This document shows, piece by piece, positions 23,738 through 37,400 of a stretch of 64,000 nucleotides of DNA (the stretch's first letter is position 1; the number at the start of each line of letters is the position of its first letter). The notes beneath the pieces are model-generated. The model had not been told where the DNA came from. It made no database searches and saw only the letters and a list, made by a program, of their open reading frames with translations. The DNA is from Linyphia triangularis (lineage: Eukaryota; Arthropoda; Arachnida; Araneae; Linyphiidae): NCBI GenBank assembly GCA_963978545.1, contig OZ021729.1, forward strand, positions 9,100,001-9,164,000. Direction: 5' to 3'. A program made the position numbers and the translations under genes.

Positions 23738-24973
23738 CTTCAGTTCCGATACCAGTACTATATCAAATCAAAAAGTACCTAACTGGATCCCACTGGATTT
23801 TAGACATTAGCGTATGTTTTTTTAAAATTAAGCCATGTGTTAATTATGCCTCTGTACAGTTTAGTAACAATAAAATAAGAAAAATTAAATTAATCACCAC
23901 GTATGTAGAAATAAAAGCAAACTGCATAAACAAGATGAAACAAACCAATATTAAAAAAAACAAAAAAACACCGGTATTTATAAAAACATATTTTCGATTT
24001 CACTTCACTTCTCTGTATGTAAATATTAAAAATTCAAGTGAAAAAATCATATATGCATAACTACTAAAAAAGAAAAATCATATCACTGTTAAATTAAATT
24101 CAAATTAAAAATATTTTTAAATTTATAAAAATTTATATTTTAAATTTCTTTAGAAATAAAAATCCTCGTTGAGTTGAGTAGTTTAGTTGCTCCGTTTATT
24201 AAAACATGGCAGATTTGTTATTTATATGTGTCAATATGAAACATTTTCTTGTTTTTTTTAATAAAAGTCGATTTATCCTTCATAAACAATATCTTTAAAC
24301 CAAAAAAAGTTTGTTACTTTCGTATCCCAATTGTACTTTAGGTTTAAGACTACTTTTTGTGGGATACTTTCTTTGAAATTGATTTTACCGGTATATTGTT
24401 TGGACAAACATACAAAATGAGTGTGCTATATTTTGAAGAATTAAGAATAAATATGACCTTTTCTTTGGTTGTCATTCACTAACAAGGTAATATAATCTAA
24501 TTTTTCCGAAGATATGGTTTTTAAAATTAATTTCTTGTCATTTTGTAAGTTTTTAAAAGTAGTCTGATTGCTTATGGAGAGCGAGAAAGATAATTTCTCC
24601 TTCGAATAATTACTTTGCTATGCATGGTTGCTGGGCGAAATTATTTGACTAAAACAAAGGGAAGGAGCTCCGAATAACAAAGCAATTGTGGTGAATTTTC
24701 AGTTTGCATATGTTATACCTTTCATTAATGTAGTATTAGTGTTGCAGAATAGAAATCGTGCTTTGGTAATGAGGTTATTCTCTACTAAAAGCCAAAAACC
24801 ATCTCCCAATAAATTATTTTCCTTATTTAATTTAATTTTTTCCTATAATAAAAAAAATGGGTGCTCTTCCGTTAGACGAGTACTAGATAAAAATCGCCAA
24901 ATTACAGCGATAACTCATTCAAACTAATAATCTTCTGATTTGTGATTGTCTTTTAATGATGCATCCTGAGTCA

Positions 24974-25131
24974 AAATTCCAAATCCGGTACGGATTCTGC
25001 ACAAAGAATTGTTTGCATAAAACCGCGCCAAATTATGGCAATCGTAGGCAGTTCATTTGTCATTATAAAAATGAGGGGGCTTTTTTGGCGAAAATCTCCC
25101 TGGTGTGGAATTCATACCGGACTTGGAATTT
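24974..25131. mobile_element. ~160-bp inverted-repeat MITE, copy 1
   Basis: It begins AAATTCCAAATCCGGTACGG and ends CATACCGGACTTGGAATTT, an imperfect inverted pair. The middle contains AAACCGCGCCAAATTATG. A second copy lies at 35102-35260. It is 280 bp upstream of the YEATS2 start codon. Confidence 0.7.
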
Positions 25132-25414
25132 GAACCACTTCCTGTTGAATCCATGCATATTTTTGGTAATTACAGCTCTCATCTTTATTTAGTAGGTTTG
25201 CAGATAATCTTACTATTTTAAGTTACTATCTAGTTAAAATTTGGGCTATCTTCAGTGCTAAAATGAATTATGGTGCGTTGCTTTATGAAAGTTTTGTGTT
25301 TTCAGTCATTTGTTTGCTCATGTGATATTGCATACATGTATATATACATTATCACTAACAGCAAAATATACATACATTTCCCATTTTGTAGGTTGCACTC
25401 TTTGAAATTATACA

Positions 25415-28400
25415 ATGTCTGCTAAACGTGTCTTGCATCAAGATCCAGAGTATGAAGCCATACCAGCTGAGCTTCAAGAAAAGAGGATCAAATTGATGGA
25501 AGACAGTGGTATAAATGATTTTTATTGTAAAAAATTAAATTGGTTTAATGTTCATTTTAAACAGCGAAACATGTTAATTATTAACTTTCTGTTTTAGTGA
25601 GAAAGCAGACAAAAAAGAAAATTGAAAGTATATTTAATGCAAATTTTGTCCAGGAAAAAAATTCAAAAGAGGCTGAACTCTTTTCTGTAGATGAGGTAAG
25701 TTTCCCTCTTTAACGAAACCTTTAACGTACACTTATTTAATGTTTTTTTTCTTGCAATTATGTTTCATATGGATAGGTATTTTTTTAATGATAAAATATT
25801 TTTTGCTTTCTTTCAAGTATAGTCAAACGCTGTTAACGCGAAATCGCTTAACATGAAATCCTGTTTAAGGCAAAGTTAAAGCAGTTTTTCATACTTAAAA
25901 CTTAATGTTAATTTATTCGGTTAACGTGAACAATTTCAGTAGCCCCTATCAACTTCACGTTAACAGGGTTTGACTGTATACTAAGCATATTTTTTTAAAT
26001 AGGAATTTTATATGTTAAAATTAAATTATTGAAAATTATCGAATTATTTACTTCTTATCATATGCATCTTATTTTGTACAAGTAATATTTTTAAATTTGA
26101 ATGTTTACCTTAAAACTGTCATGAAATTTAGATAAAAAAAAATTAACATTTTATTTAAAAATGGCCGATAATTTTAAGCTTGATGTGATATTTTAGTAGT
26201 TATTCAATAAGGAAGATTTTTTTTTTCTCTTGTATAATACTTGCAGTTTAAGTTTTCTAAGTTTTTACTAAGTTTTTCTATTTATTTTCTTTTAATGTTA
26301 TAATTTTCTTTGTTTTAAAAATAGTTAAGGTAACATTTACAATTACTAATGACATTCTTTAATGTATTCGTTATGAAATATTTTTGAGAACAATCCTGCA
26401 TATTACAACTATCTTATGTCGTCAAAGAGTTCAATGTATTTTTTATGCTTTTTAGAGGTTGAAAAACTTTATTTATTTGCAAACATTAGGCAGTTTTTAG
26501 TAACTTGAGTGTGTTCAAGTTAACTGCTAATTTATTTTTTACTTTTAGACGTTACGTGACTGCCGATCTGCTTTGGATCGTTTAAGGGCTTGTGCTGTCA
26601 CACTCTATTATGCTAATCTCGGACAAGAACAGGTAAAAATTGCGTTTGTATAATTTTTTAATATATTTTATACATGCATGTTCACTAGTCTAAATTGTGA
26701 ATGATTTAAAAGTTAATTTTTGAACTTGGTAATTGTAATAAACAAGTTACTTTTTTTTTCCTACTGTTTATGTGTTCTATTACAATCTATTTTGTTCAGA
26801 AATTCCCAAAAGTGTGCATTATGAAAAAAAATATATAATTATTTTTAAACATGCCTAATTAAAAAAAGATTTTTAAAAAATATATACTTTAGTTATTGTT
26901 TAAAACTTGCAGCAGAAAAACAACAAAACCTAAAATAAAAAAAACAATTGAACTAAAAACTCTTTAAATATCATAGCAATATAAATTCCAGGGGGTGTAG
27001 GTATCTGTATATTATTTTTAATTGTTAAAATATACATTTAAAATGACACAATTTATTTTATTTACAATTTTTGCTTTAACCAATTTTATCGGTTGTTCGA
27101 GTACTGTATAACAAAACTAGAAACTGAGTCACAACCATCTGTCATTAGGTAGGACTTTTTTCTATAAAACTGTATCTATGCAAATGCTGTTGTTTGACAT
27201 TGATTCAATGAATTGTCCCAATCACTTAACATATTGTGTCATACACGTGTTCTTTGTTAATACAATTTGTTCAATGAATCCTTATTTACTTTTTATTTAT
27301 ATAATTAATCAACTCATTTCAGACACCTCCAGAGAGTACTCTGCCATCCATTCATCCTACAGTTAAAAAGTACTTGGGGAAATCACCTAGGTATATGAAT
27401 CCTGAATCACTCAATCAAAATTGTAACGAAAATAGCCGAGATGCTGTGGGAGAAAGCTCATCTGATACCTCCAGCAAAATTTCTAGTAACAATCTGTCGC
27501 GATCAGCAGTTGGAGTTGGCAAACAGGTACAATGTCATTTTTGATACAATAACAATATTACAGTGATATAGTTTTTTTTCTTTTTTTGGTGGTGGACAAT
27601 TTTGCTTATTATTTCTTTTGTATTTGAAAGAAAGTAGTTTGATTTACTAAATTTCTCCCAGAAAAGTGTTTATTTGTTTCTTTAAATCCTAATTCACAAA
27701 ATAGTGTTGATATTTTTAATAAAACCAATTTGAAAGAGTATAATGGTTTTTAGAAAGAGATAGCATCAGGTTGAAATGGTAGTTTTGAAATAATATTATT
27801 TATCATTTGCAATTCAATTGTAGTGCCATTTGTTTATAAAAGTAATGAATAAAAAACTACTGCACGTATCATTAAATGTTGCATATTGCTGTTAACTAAG
27901 CTTGAACAATTTTACAAGTTTTTGGTACCGGGGTAGTGAACAACTTCAAGTTTTAGACTGTAGCAAACTGATAGCGAGCACAATTTAGTACTTATATTGA
28001 ATTTGAGAAACACAACTTTAAAAAATATCTGGCTCTTAAATGGACGTATCTAAAAGCAGTAAAGTAAGTCTTCATACTAAAGGATGACTCCTTAAATTTT
28101 TATGTTAACTCAGCAATAATATTTATTTATGTAAAAGTTTTTTACGTATGCAGTACATACATTTTTCATATTTTTATTTTCAAATTAAAATTTAAACATA
28201 TTTTTTAAAATAATTGTTGTCATATTATTAAATTAATGAAATATTGACTTTAGTATAATTGGTATTTTTAATAGGTTTCCTCTCAAACACCTTTCCTATC
28301 TCCAAGCAAAGATATTTCATCGAGAGCACCCCGTTTCAAGACAAAGACCAAGATTGTTATTGGAAATATATCTAAGTTAGTATATTTGTATAATTTAATG

Positions 28401-31400
28401 TTGAAATTTTTTCCTTTTTTCCCAATTATTTCATTTATTAATATTGTATATATCGGGGTTCCCATGCTCATTAAAAGTGCTAAATATTTTTTAACTTCTT
28501 AATTAATATTCTTAACTTTTCCAGACCTTAAAAGTTTTTAAAATGCTTAGAGATCCTTTAAAGTCCTTAATTTTTGCTGATGTTGTGTGCCCTACAACAA
28601 TATCTATAATATAATGATTATATATTTGACTGCAATGTTAAAATTCAACTTTGATACTGATATGCTTATCCACACAAAATCGCAACATATACGTGCCACA
28701 ATGGAATTTCTGGTATTTGTATTGCCAAAAGAGTTTGCTATCAGCGAGTACTTTTTTTCATAAGCAGAAGCAACTTACAAATGCTATTGAAACATCTTCA
28801 AAGTGTGTTCTTAAGACAAAAGGCAAATTGTGCATGTTAGATTTTGATATTAGCGCTATGGCTGAAGCAAGTGTAAAGTTACACATTAAATGATGTCTGA
28901 AAACAAGTTTCCAAAGATATCTAAAAATATTATTTAGATCCTTAAAAGTCATTGATTCTCATTCTGTGATTTCAGTTGGATCACTGTATAACAAAAAGCA
29001 GAAGGGCTAATTTTTTACCACATCATCGCTTTTGTTTGTTAGGCAATATCGTGGAGATTCACCTTCAAGGGGTTGTGCCTATCTCCATACTAATGTTATG
29101 AGATGGTCATATTCTTATAAATATTTAAATATGAAAGTTACAAACTTATAAAAAAAATTGAAGCTATTTTAAGTTCAATGAAAACATTACAATCTTATTA
29201 TTGAATATTTCCCTAACTACTTCTTCACATTTATGTTTGGCCGACCAAACGGTATAGTGGTTAGCGTGCTAGCTTCTAGACCGCGAGGTTGCGGGTTCGA
29301 GTCCCGTGTTAGGCATGGATGTTTGTAAACATATGTTGGCTTGTCTAATGACGAATGTTTCGGCGCATTATAGCCTTCGTGTTGCTGACGGTGCCAGATA
29401 ATCTGAAAACAACCAACTACATTTATGTTTCTTGTAGCAACAAACAAACTTATAAAATTTGTTTTCTTGATGCTTTTTTAAGTTTAATAATAACAATACT
29501 TTATTTTATCCTAATAACTAGTTTATATTTAATTTTCTTACAGATTTATACCATTGTGGCAACGAGACGAAAGCGATCAATCTACACATAAATGGATGAT
29601 TTATGTCAGAGGAGATAGGAGTAACCCTAACATTGATCATTTTGTACAGAAAGTAAGATTTCTGTTACATCCCAGCTATCGCCCAAATGACATTGTTGAA
29701 ATATGGTTAGTTCAGAGAAGCTGCATCATCTCTTCAATCTTATTAAATGTTATATTAGAATTTAATAACATAACCTAGGTTCTTAGAACTATTTACTTTA
29801 GTTTAATGTTTCCAATGTTACTTATGAAGTACTTAGAAACTTCCTGTTTTTATCTTGGTTGTCCTTAGATAAGCTCCACGAAAAAGTCTTTAAAAATAAA
29901 TTTAAATATTTTTCAGTTTCAAGATCTTTGTAAGCTTTTTTAATGTTCTTTGATTATAAAGTAATTTTGAAACCTATTCAAAGTTAGAATTAAAATAAAT
30001 GTATGATGACAGTTGAATACTGATTTAATTTAAAAGTATTACATTCCTATAAGTTTTATTCTTGAGTATTTGTAAAGTAGGAGAGATTTTTTAAGTTGCT
30101 GTAAAAAGATGTAATTGATTTTTAAAGTTAACAATTACACTTTCAAAGTCTAGACTTTTTCTGAAAAATCGTGCACTTATAATTATTCTTAAAATTAATC
30201 TACTGTAACATGTTCTCTTTACACTATATGGGCACTTAATTAGTTATACCTTAAGACATTTAATTTTGTTACACTAATATCATATACCAAAATTTGTGCA
30301 CTTTTTGTGATAAATTAATTGGCAATTTATATCCTAAATTTTAATGGAAAAGAATTTTTTTTCATGTTTTCCTTGTTTTATTACTTTTGATATTTTTAAT
30401 TTATGTCATATATTTTATCAGCAATCCTCCATTTCATCTTGACAAAAGAGGCTGGGGTGAGTTTCCTGTACGTGTACAGCTTTACTTCCATGATCCTAGA
30501 AACAAACCCGTTGATATTATTCACAATTTGAAGGTACTCACAAATATTTATCAGTGTCTTATTGTTAACTTTGTATATTTTTGCATGTATTGTATGGTGT
30601 AATAGCTTTTTAAATAGTCCAAGTGTCCATTAACATATACAATAAAAAAACTTTTATAAATATAAATTCACATTCAAGAGCTAATTCAAGAGTCACATTC
30701 AAGAGCTAAATATGATCAAACAGATAAAGCGATGCAAAAGTTTTAGACATTGAACAAAATCACACATACTTCTAAATAAATTTAATCAGTTTTCATAATA
30801 CAGCTTCAATGTAATATACAATGCAAATTTTACAATATTTATTACTATAAAAGTTGATTGTGCATATTGTAAGTCATTAATTGATAACAAAACAAATTAA
30901 CATAGTGGCAAAAGTTTAGACAAAAATGAAGTTAAAATAAACATGATTTAAAACATTCCATTCTTGTTGATTAATTCATAAGTATGTGTTTCCATCAAAT
31001 AAACTAAATTTTGCATAGTTTGGCACTTGATTTGGTACCATACATCTGCTATAGTTCTCTTGAGTTCATTGATAGAAGATTATTGTCTGACATTGCTGTA
31101 AACTTTGCGACACATGATGCCCTTAAGAATTTCTATTGTGTTATGATCTGAGGTATACACTGGTCAGTCAAGAACTTTTAAATTCTGAGAATTTTATCAG
31201 GCTTTTGTATTGCCTACAGTCTGAATCAAATCATTGTTTTGCTGAAATCTCTCTGAATGGCCACTTTGAAACACTAAATGGCATCAGGTTAATTTTCCAA
31301 TGTCTTGGTTTAATGTTGTGCTATTTGGTTACCACTGGTAGACTACAAAGACATTTGTCCATTGTAACAAAAGGCTATTCAAACCATCACCAAGCCACCA

Positions 31401-34400
31401 TCTTGTCTGGGACTAAAAAAAAAATAAAAAATGCAGAGATTTCCTCCGTAAGTCATGCCAGTACAATGCCCAGCATTTAGACCAACGAGATTTCATTTTT
31501 TCCCTTTTTAAAATACCACTGATTTCCACCTTGGTTCTTATGACATATGATTTCTAGAGCACAACATTCTTTGTGACATATGATGTGATTTCAGAGCTGG
31601 CATCTTTTTCATTTTGCAATAATCTACGGTTCCTGTTTCCAAAATTCGTCTACGAGCAGTATACTTTGAAAGTCCTAATGACCTTTTAAATTCATGAACT
31701 GTAATTTGTTGGGTGCTCTACAGTCTTTGGATTTGACAATTATCAGGTTTATTCATTGCACACAGCTTGTCAGATCCAAGTTTTTCTTTCAATTAGCATC
31801 CGTTAGATAAATAGAAGTCTTGATCGATTAATAATAAAAGAAATTTACAAAATTTACTTAACTTCTCCTTTCAACTTCGAAATTTGAGTAAGCTCATCCG
31901 TTTGAATTTTGTAGCCAATGACATCTCGACAAAAACAGTGTTATCGTTTGCAAAACTTAAATTCTTGAAGTCTGTGATTGATGTCATTTCTTTTAAATTT
32001 GTATATACAAGCAAAAATTCACAGGAACTCGTGATCATGTCTATACTTTTGCTACAAGCATATTTCTGTTTTTAGCCTAAAAAGTAGTATTATAGAAAAT
32101 AAAAATAAAACTTTATTTTCATAATAGTATTTTAAGAGTTTTTAAATATATTTATAAACTTTTGTAATTCTACTTTCACAATTTTATATTTTAAAGCCAA
32201 ATAATGTCCTTGCCTAAACTTTTGCATCATAGTGTGTATTCTAATTTAAACTTATAAATCCTCATTAATCTATTTTTGAATTTTCAAATTATTAAATAAC
32301 CTTTTTTGTCATGATTTTGAAATAAATAATTAAGTTTGATAATAGTTTGGTATCAATATTAAAGTATGAATAATGATTTGGAAAAATATCTTGTAATTAC
32401 AGTTTTAAGTTATGATATATTGGGCTTGATCTAATTTATAGTTATGAAAGCCTCATTTGTAGACTTGATTTAGCTCTGAAAGCCCCAATTATTAATTTAA
32501 AATTAAGTGACTAATTGATGTATTATTAGTTTCCTTTGAGTAACTAGGGACAGAATATTTTTTTTTAAATAACATTGTAATAACAGGACTTAATATATGT
32601 ATAGAATTCATGTTTGAAGCTCTTTAATCTTTCCGTCCATTATAGCTAAAAAAAACCTCATGACCAGTGTTATTTTACTTGGCAGAAATACAACAGAAAT
32701 GAAGTTATAGTGCTAAATTAATTCAGGTGTGTTGCATCTGGTCCAACTCACCATTTCTGTCGCAAGCTGCTCCAAAATATTAATTTTTTGACATATCGTT
32801 TTAAAGCTGCTCTATTTTATCAATTTAGCTGTAAGCGTCATAAAATTTTAAAGCAATCTTGCTAATTTGTGGATATTTTTTAAATAAAAATTTTGCCAAG
32901 TCGATGTTTGGTGATAAGTTGTGTGCCGAATGTATTTTAATTATTTTCAAAATTAGAAATGAATATAACAAGTTATTTCGAAATAATAAACCATTCTGTA
33001 AATTAGATATGTTCTAAAATTGCTAATTACTGAATGACGGCAATTGATCAATTGTTTCAAATGGTAACTGCACCAAATTAGCATTTTCTGTGTGCTCCAA
33101 ATTGATTTTTTTTTTTTTTTGTCTTTGCTCTAATTGTTACTGCTTTTAAACTATTTACCAGAGAATACCTGTGTAATATTTAATTAAAAATTTCACTACA
33201 TCTACTTTCGTTCCATTTCGTTTTTTTTTTTTTTTTTTTGTGCTTAGAAATATTAATATCTTGTTTTGTTTGCAGTTGGATAAGACATTCACAGGTATCC
33301 AGACCCTTGGTGCTGAAACTGTAAGTATCTTTTTAAATATCATGGAAAAATCACGGAGAAGAAAAATATCATTTGTACATATATTATACTTCAATGTAAT
33401 ATCTATTAAAGAATTTTCAAAATATTATTATTAAATTAGAAATTTCTTCATTCGTATAGGCATTTATATTACCTTCCTACATACTTGTATATTTTTTTCT
33501 TCATATTTACGTAACAGGGTTCCCGCTGTCATTAAAAGTGACTAATATTTTTTAAATGGTTTTCTAGGCCTTAAATATACTTAAAAATGTGTAAAGGTCC
33601 TTAAAAGTACTTGAAAATGCATATAGGTCCTTAAAAGTCCTTAATTTTTGTCACTTTTTCACGGTGCACCAAAATGTTTTGATATATTTGTATTAAGCAT
33701 GCATCAAATTATACACTGTTTGGTTCATATTTGCTGATTGTTGAAGTAGAAATCAAATCGTTTTAGTTACACACTGTACTCTGTGGGACGAAAATGTGAG
33801 ATTAGTGTGTTGTACGTTTTGCGATAAAAAAAATCGAAAACCATCTTAAAGATTTGATGCATGAAAACCAATTTCCGAAGGTCCTTAAAAATATTATTTA
33901 GGTCCTTAAAAGTCCTTGATTTTCAATCTATTGTTTAAGTGGGATCTTTGCTTAATCTGTTTTATATATTTGAAATTTTCAAATTTTAATAATGACAGGG
34001 TTCCCACTGTCATTGAAAGTCATTAAAAGTGCTTAATATTTTTGAACTTGTTTTCAAGGCCTTGAAAGTGCTTGAAAATGCTTAGAGGTGCTTAAAAGTC
34101 CTTGAAAATGCTTAGAGTCCCTTAAAAGTCCTTAATTTTTACAGATGTTGTCCAACTGCAAAATTTATAAAAATACAACTCGGACTTGCTGTTCCCGCGT
34201 AACCGCCACTTATCTGCACCTTATAGGAATTTTCCGACATATTTGTATTACGCATCCACCAACTTGTAACTTTTTTAATAGAATATACTTTATTAAAAAT
34301 TTATATACAGACATGATGCCTGAAAACAAATTTTCATAGGTCCTTTAAAACATTAATTAGGTCCTTAAAAGTCATTGATTTTCTTTCTGTGATTTGAGTG

Positions 34401-37400
34401 GGAACCCTGTTCTTGCACTTCCCACATGGTGAGCTAGTTATAGCATTTTCCTTTGCAAGTTGACCCTACTCAGGCTTTATTGGACTTAAACACTTGGTAT
34501 CACTAAATCATAATGCTTTTTTTTTTTTTAAATATCACCTTTGTCTTTGATTTTTCTTTTCCAACTTGCAGGGGTCGCAGACGTCCTATATGTCCTATAA
34601 ATCCTATATTTTTTTTAAAATCGGTAAAAACGTCCTATATTGTCCTATATTTTACAATTGTCCTATATATCCTATATTTCTATATTGATTCGATCTATAT
34701 TTTCTTCAAATTCGTAATAGCGGCGCCTATCGTTGCCATTTTTTATATTTCGGATTCTTTGGCGCGATCGTAGGTGAAAAAATCCTGACAAAAGCGATCT
34801 TTGTAACGGCGGCGTTGTGACGTCACGTGCTACATAACCTACAACTCAACTCATGTAAACATTCCATAGCACGCGGTCTTGAATTTTTGATTTGTTTTCT
34901 CCTCCAACGTAGTACATTAATTGGTCATAATACATAGAGAGATGCAGCAACAAAACTCTGCCTCGAGAAAAACGGATGAAAACAACTTGTGATTAACTTG
35001 CAGGACTACTATAAAACATAACATTTTGAGTGCTCAGTCAATAATTGATGAAGGAAACAAAAGGGTTAAGATTTACTGTATGATGTCGGATGGCGATTTT
35101 TTTATTCCAAATCCGATACGGATTCTGCGCCACGAACTGTTTACATCAAACCGCGCCTAATTATGACAACCATATGCAGTTCTCTTGCTCTTAAAAAATG
35201 GCAGGCCTGCTATTTTTTGTCAATTACCGTGGCGCAGAATCAGTACCGGATTCGGAATATTAGCCACGATTTTTTCATAAAAGTCGTCAAAATTGAAAAT
35301 GACTTCAATACGTTGTATTGTCAAATCCAAACGGTCACTAGGGTTTCCGGAAAACCAAGTCCCCGGTTCACCACATTCGGCGCTAAATCTCCCAATTTTC
35401 GCCGCCAATCCAACCGACACTGAACAACAAATCTGAACCAACAAAAGACTGCAAACAGAAATAAAAAGAAAATACAGAAATTGGAGCAGTTCAAGCAGTT
35501 ATAGATGCTGGAAGCAAAAGACTCAAGATTGCAAATAATGTAATTAATAAAACTTCATTTAGGGATGGAATATTGAAACAATAACGGATGACATATTCAG
35601 GATCAGGCGATTTCTTTTTTTTTTAAAGGTGTTTTTTTATGCACGAGGTTAATAAAATTCCACGCATCAAAATTTATTTCTTGTTCCTGGATGGCAGTTA
35701 CGCGTTGCCAGGACAACGTAACTTGGTTTTTACTTTATTTTCCATTTTGTCGTGTTCTATAAATTTATGCAGTTATAAGACGATGAACGTATATCTTTTC
35801 CTCATATGAGCTGTGTTTTATAACAGAGGCTAATTATGCTTGTAAATATTTTGGCTAAATATTTTGCTTGTAAATAACTAAATATTAAATGCTAACATGT
35901 CGTCAATTGTCTTGAGTTTACTCATCTTATTGAACCGCATATTGTAGGAAGTTCTATCTATTCGCTTCCCCTAACAGTGTGTTTTGATTCTCTTAAATAC
36001 AATATAACGCGTATATAAATGTATAACGAGTTAATTTTTAAGTTCAGTAGCAACTGTGTACAGTTATTTGATGTTTTAAATTGTCCTATATTTTTTTTAA
36101 AAAAATCCTATATATTCTTATTTTGTCACTTTGACCCCTGAACTTGTCAAGAGAGTATTGCGTTACACTGGCCACAGTGACAGTTAGGACATTATATTAC
36201 TCTGCTGTCTGCGACTATTCTGCTTGTTGTTTTGACTGTCTTTCTTTAGTTTTTTTAATTTTTAAACTGCCCTGATCAACCATCCAAAGGCATATTATTC
36301 TTAAAAATACAATTACCATGAATGATCCTGTGTATTTAATATTGCTATTGCTAAAATGTTAGACTGGTACAGTTATCCGTTCTTTGGGGGAGGGAGAGAG
36401 TGATTGAATTAAAAGCAGCTTGACTTTTATGACTTGCCTCCTTTTGTTGAGTCATCTTGCATCTTGCACAAGTATTGAACAAGTGGCCATGTTGACAATA
36501 TCTTTTTATTTGTTAACTGTTTGAGTACTAGTAATTGGCATGAACATTATTGTAACTTAACTTAAGGAATTTATTCTAATAAAGAAGATACATATATTAG
36601 TCGTGCAGTGGTAAATAGTTACAATAAACGTAATATCCTTCCAAACGAATCAAAGCAATCAGTCTTAACATAATACAAATCTTAATTTAAACTAGTGTGC
36701 ATTTATTTTGAAATTATTCAATCGATTTAAATTTTGATTTTAACTTATACAAGGCAGAAAAAAATATGAATTTTCCTGTCATGAACTTGATAAAAATCTG
36801 ATTTCAGATAGTATGAAATTGATACTAAATTAGGAATTTTCCATATAGGAATTTTCCGACATATTTTTGTATTACGCATCCACCAACTTGTAACTTTTTT
36901 TGGTAGAATATGCTTTATTTAAAATTTAAATACAGACATGATGCCTGAAAACAAATTTTCGTAGGTCCTTAAAAACATTAATTAGGTCCTTAAAAGTCAT
37001 TGATTTTCATTCTGTGATTTGAGTGGGAACCCTGAATGATCAGGGTAGGAGAGAATAGTGGAATATCAAAATTTATCAATTCTTGAAATGTTAGAAAAAA
37101 TATGCTAAATATATTTCGCTTTAATATTATAAGATATTAATATATTTCCACAATTATCCGTAATAAATCAAGGAATTTTGAAAATATTGCTTTTAAATTA
37201 GGGAATTAAATTTTGTCTTCATTTTTGACTTTAAAAAAAGAACAACCCCAAAAGCAACTTTCCATCAGTGACTTTAAATATTTTTAGAAACAAATTAACC
37301 TTTAACTGCTGAGGTTGGGTGGTTTGGTCTTTTTGCTGTAAGGGCAACACATGGTTTATACTGTGCCAAACAAGTTTGTGAAGATCATTTTAAAAAGAAA

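Larger units (their letters stand above)
21462..24973. other. Divergent intergenic region between the MIF4G gene and YEATS2
   Basis: About 3.9 kb separate the two start codons and should hold both promoters; no TATA box or other promoter element could be assigned. It contains a possible repeat end at about 22640-22765 (repeated CATGACTTTCCATG words finishing in GGAAACCCTG), a diverged SINE piece (23200-23352) and a palindromic MITE (23521-23737). Confidence 0.4.
34410..36840. repeat. Dispersed 0.85-kb repeat, copy 2 (inverted relative to 14200-17335)
   Basis: About 850 bp, interrupted at 34569-36140. It is the reverse complement of copy 1, with landmarks such as GATCAACCATCCAAAGGCAT and GTTGACAATATCTTTTTATT. 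At the place where copy 1 carries its 2.28-kb transposon, this copy is intact (around 36395). Confidence 0.8.
33996..37034. mobile_element. Composite CAGGG-type element (F+G) carrying a 2.4-kb internal segment
   Basis: A full-length element (F, 33996-34409) ends CCCTG but is followed by TTCTT, not by a copy of its left flank AATGA (33991-33995). A second copy of its right half (G, about 36848-37034, from TATAGGAATTTTCCGACAT to GTGGGAACCCTG) ends at AATGA (37035-37039). The TSD therefore joins the left end of F to the right end of G. In between lies copy 2 of the 0.85-kb repeat and its own insertion. The right half of the element is thus duplicated on both sides of captured DNA. Confidence 0.75.

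Noticed and set aside
28651..28952. Overlapping open frames on both strands
   Set aside because: They fall inside a CAGGG-type MITE copy and have no conserved counterpart in the other copies.
29239..29315. Possible functional tRNA-Arg gene
   Set aside because: It has A and B boxes but no proper acceptor stem, it is followed by a constant 3' tail, it is flanked by a TSD and it recurs elsewhere; it is a SINE head.
33996..37034. LTR retrotransposon (direct ~190-bp repeats flanking internal DNA)
   Set aside because: The repeats end in CCCTG rather than TG..CA ends, there is no primer-binding site, polypurine tract or gag/pol, and the repeat is half of a known MITE.
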